From positions 1-7,508 of the forward strand of contig WLHA01000049.1 in assembly GCA_009702955.1 (NCBI GenBank): 7,508 nucleotides of DNA. Direction: 5' to 3'. This document shows, piece after piece, positions 6,452 to 7,508 of this stretch. Positions within the stretch are counted from its first letter, which is position 1, and each line of letters starts with the position of its first letter. Source of the stretch: Actinomycetota bacterium. Lineage in GTDB: Bacteria; Actinomycetota; Acidimicrobiia; IMCC26256. The notes beneath the pieces were generated by a model. The model was not told the DNA's origin. It was given only the letters and a program-made list of their open reading frames with translations, and ran no database searches. The position numbers and the translations under genes are program-made.

Positions 6452-7255
6452 ATGGTTGATGTGCTTGCGGGGTATGACCTCTCTGGTCAGGTTGCAGTCT
6501 TAACAGGAGCAGGTAGCGGAATAGGTAAGGCATCTGCGCTTACCCTCGCTGCAGCGGGAGCGATCATCGTCGGCGGCGACATCGACGAGGCCGCCGCTCA
6601 GGCCACGGCGGACGAAATTCGCGACTCCGGCGGTAGCGCATCAGCGGTACGTACCGATGTCACATCGCGCGCTCAGGTTGATGCGCTAATCGATGGCGCT
6701 GTCGCTTCTCATGGACGTATCGACATCATGGGGAACATCGCGGGTATTCCGCACAACAAGATGGTCGCCGAAGTAACGGATGAAGAGTTCGAGCGCATTC
6801 TTGCGATCAACATGAAGAGCGTTTTTTACGGTTGCCAAGGCGCTATTCGACACATGATTCCCCAAGGCTCTGGGAATATCATCAACATCTCTTCTGGGGC
6901 GATCGACACTCCAGCGCCAACTCTCGCGTGTTACGCAATGACTAAAGCTGCTGTAGCGATGCTCACAAAGACACTTGCTACGGAGGTTGGGCCGGAGGGG
7001 ATACGCGTCAACGCCGTTGCGCCTGGAGTTATTCACACCAACTTCTCTCGACACAACTACACCGATGCAGAGGGCAACGAAGACCCCGAGCGCGTTGAGA
7101 AGTACAAGAAGCGCTTCGGATCTATGGCCCCACTTCGACGGGTTGGTGAGGCTCAAGATGTTGCAGATACCTTGCTTTTTCTCTGCTCAACGGGTGCTTC
7201 ATTCATGACCGGACAGATTCTGCGCCCAAATGGTGGCGCCGCAATGCCGTGGTAG
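6452..7255 (+). CDS. Classical short-chain dehydrogenase/reductase, FabG-like
   Basis: The product is a 267-residue NAD(P)-dependent oxidoreductase of the classical family. TGAGSGIG (18-25) binds the nucleotide; D43 after the second strand usually favours NAD(H) over NADP(H); DV at 69-70 contacts the adenine. NIAG (95-98) replaces the usual NNAG. N120, S148, Y161 and K165 form the catalytic tetrad with the standard 13-residue Ser-Tyr spacing, and PGVIHTNF (191-198) is the conserved PG segment. The C-terminus, with FMTGQ, PNGG and a terminal MPW, is like many actinobacterial homologues annotated as glucose 1-dehydrogenase or 3-oxoacyl reductase, but the substrate cannot be assigned. Length and start are normal for the family. 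It is transcribed alone, divergently from the EEP hydrolase. A roughly 70-base patch at 6561-6630 is about 70% GC, richer than the surrounding sequence. The 3' end (GCCGTGGTAG) resembles the repeat units that follow. Confidence 0.93.
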   Translation: MVDVLAGYDLSGQVAVLTGAGSGIGKASALTLAAAGAIIVGGDIDEAAAQATADEIRDSGGSASAVRTDVTSRAQVDALIDGAVASHGRIDIMGNIAGIPHNKMVAEVTDEEFERILAINMKSVFYGCQGAIRHMIPQGSGNIINISSGAIDTPAPTLACYAMTKAAVAMLTKTLATEVGPEGIRVNAVAPGVIHTNFSRHNYTDAEGNEDPERVEKYKKRFGSMAPLRRVGEAQDVADTLLFLCSTGASFMTGQILRPNGGAAMPW

Positions 7256-7260
7256 CCCGG

Positions 7261-7326
7261 GCCGTAGTAAAGCCGTAATAGGGCCGTAGTAAGGCAGTAG
7301 TAGTTCTGCAAAAGGGCTGCAAAAGC
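7261..7326. repeat. Six tandem 11-base units in two related groups
   Basis: The tract divides exactly into 11-base units: GCCGTAGTAAA, GCCGTAATAGG, GCCGTAGTAAG, GCAGTAGTAGT, TCTGCAAAAGG and GCTGCAAAAGC. The first four are variants of one unit; the last two share CTGCAAAAG and keep the same 11-base register. It starts 5 bases after the dehydrogenase stop codon. Because the period is not a multiple of three and each of the first four units contains two stop codons, it is not coding. The gene's own end, GCCGTGGTAGC (7246-7256), matches unit one at 8 of 11 positions. Function is unknown. Confidence 0.8.
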
Positions 7327-7508
7327 GTCTAATTAGCAGGCCTCTACGCCTAAAAGAAGAGGGTTCGCTGGCTTTCTTGGGGGCCAAGCGCATGAATCAC
7401 TGCCGCGCCTGATCACTAAATTCGCCCGTCTATGGGTATCCTGTAGCAACGGGTCGAATGGCCCGCGGGTCAACCTCGCGTCAACGGGGCCGTTTAGCGG
7501 CTTAAAAG
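7327..7508. other. Non-coding region to the right edge
   Basis: I see no gene in these 182 bases. They hold an 8-base palindrome CTAATTAG (7329-7336), a weak hairpin CTTGG-GGG-CCAAG (7376-7388) that competes with an imperfect outer stem CGCTGGC/GCCAAGCG (7366-7372 with 7383-7390) and has no T tract, an 8-base palindrome CCCGCGGG (7462-7469), and GTCAAC twice, 11 bases apart (7469 and 7480). Read leftward, the last pair gives two TTGAC hexamers resembling -35 boxes, without a convincing -10. No tRNA fold was found by eye. Confidence 0.5.

Noticed and set aside
6686..7156. A 156-codon leftward frame opposite the FabG-like dehydrogenase
   Set aside because: The forward frame has complete dehydrogenase motifs and a strong ribosome binding site; the opposite frame resembles nothing.
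7261..7326. CRISPR array
   Set aside because: The units are 11 bases, contiguous and degenerate, with no spacers between them and no cas genes nearby.
7366..7390. Rho-independent terminator after the FabG-like gene
   Set aside because: The stem is short or bulged, two pairings compete, and no T tract follows, so it is described only as a weak hairpin.
7391..7508. tRNA gene near the right edge (GGGTCGAA looks slightly like a T-arm)
   Set aside because: No matching acceptor stem, anticodon arm or D-arm could be found at the right spacing.

Overview
The window is an ordinary bacterial chromosomal stretch, most likely from an actinobacterium, possibly a free-living aquatic Acidimicrobiia-like lineage. 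This rests on family recognition and promoter style, not on a marker gene. Supporting points are an MpaB/DUF2236-type protein, a signal-peptide-bearing phosphatase-fold membrane protein of a kind I associate with Actinobacteria, a probable leaderless gene with a TANNNT -10 box seven bases before its ATG, two GTG starts, and moderate-to-high GC by eye. There is no rRNA, tRNA, transposase, phage gene or CRISPR array.

Layout. Bases 1-3017 hold a leftward operon of two genes: a 767-residue protein with a secreted alkaline-phosphatase-fold domain followed by about ten membrane helices (714-3017), and 7 bases after it a DUF2236/MpaB-like protein cut by the left edge (1-706). A 152-base divergent control region (3018-3169) with two inverted repeats separates this operon from a rightward GT-C/ArnT-like membrane glycosyltransferase (3170-4630). 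The glycosyltransferase converges on a leftward pair, and a perfect 8-bp inverted repeat (4650-4673) overlapping the downstream stop codon probably terminates both sides. The leftward pair is an endonuclease/exonuclease/phosphatase-fold enzyme (5588-6391) followed by a retinol-dehydrogenase-like short-chain dehydrogenase (4672-5577). The latter appears to have its own leaderless promoter, whose -10 box overlaps the previous gene's stop codon. A 60-base divergent gap leads to a second, FabG-like dehydrogenase (6452-7255) with a clear ribosome binding site. The last 253 bases hold no gene, but begin with a striking run of six 11-base tandem units (7261-7326).

How the genes may work together. 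The phosphatase-fold protein and the divergent glycosyltransferase both look like envelope proteins and could share regulation; this is inferred from position only. The two dehydrogenases, the DUF2236 protein and the hydrolase-fold enzyme look like general or lipid-type metabolism and have no substrate I can name. I see no convincing new defence or mobile system. The items most worth a second look are the 11-base repeat tract with its all-frame stop codons, the leaderless promoter nested in a stop codon, a perfect Shine-Dalgarno sequence pointing at an in-frame ATC, and the apparently degraded metal site of the phosphatase-fold membrane protein.
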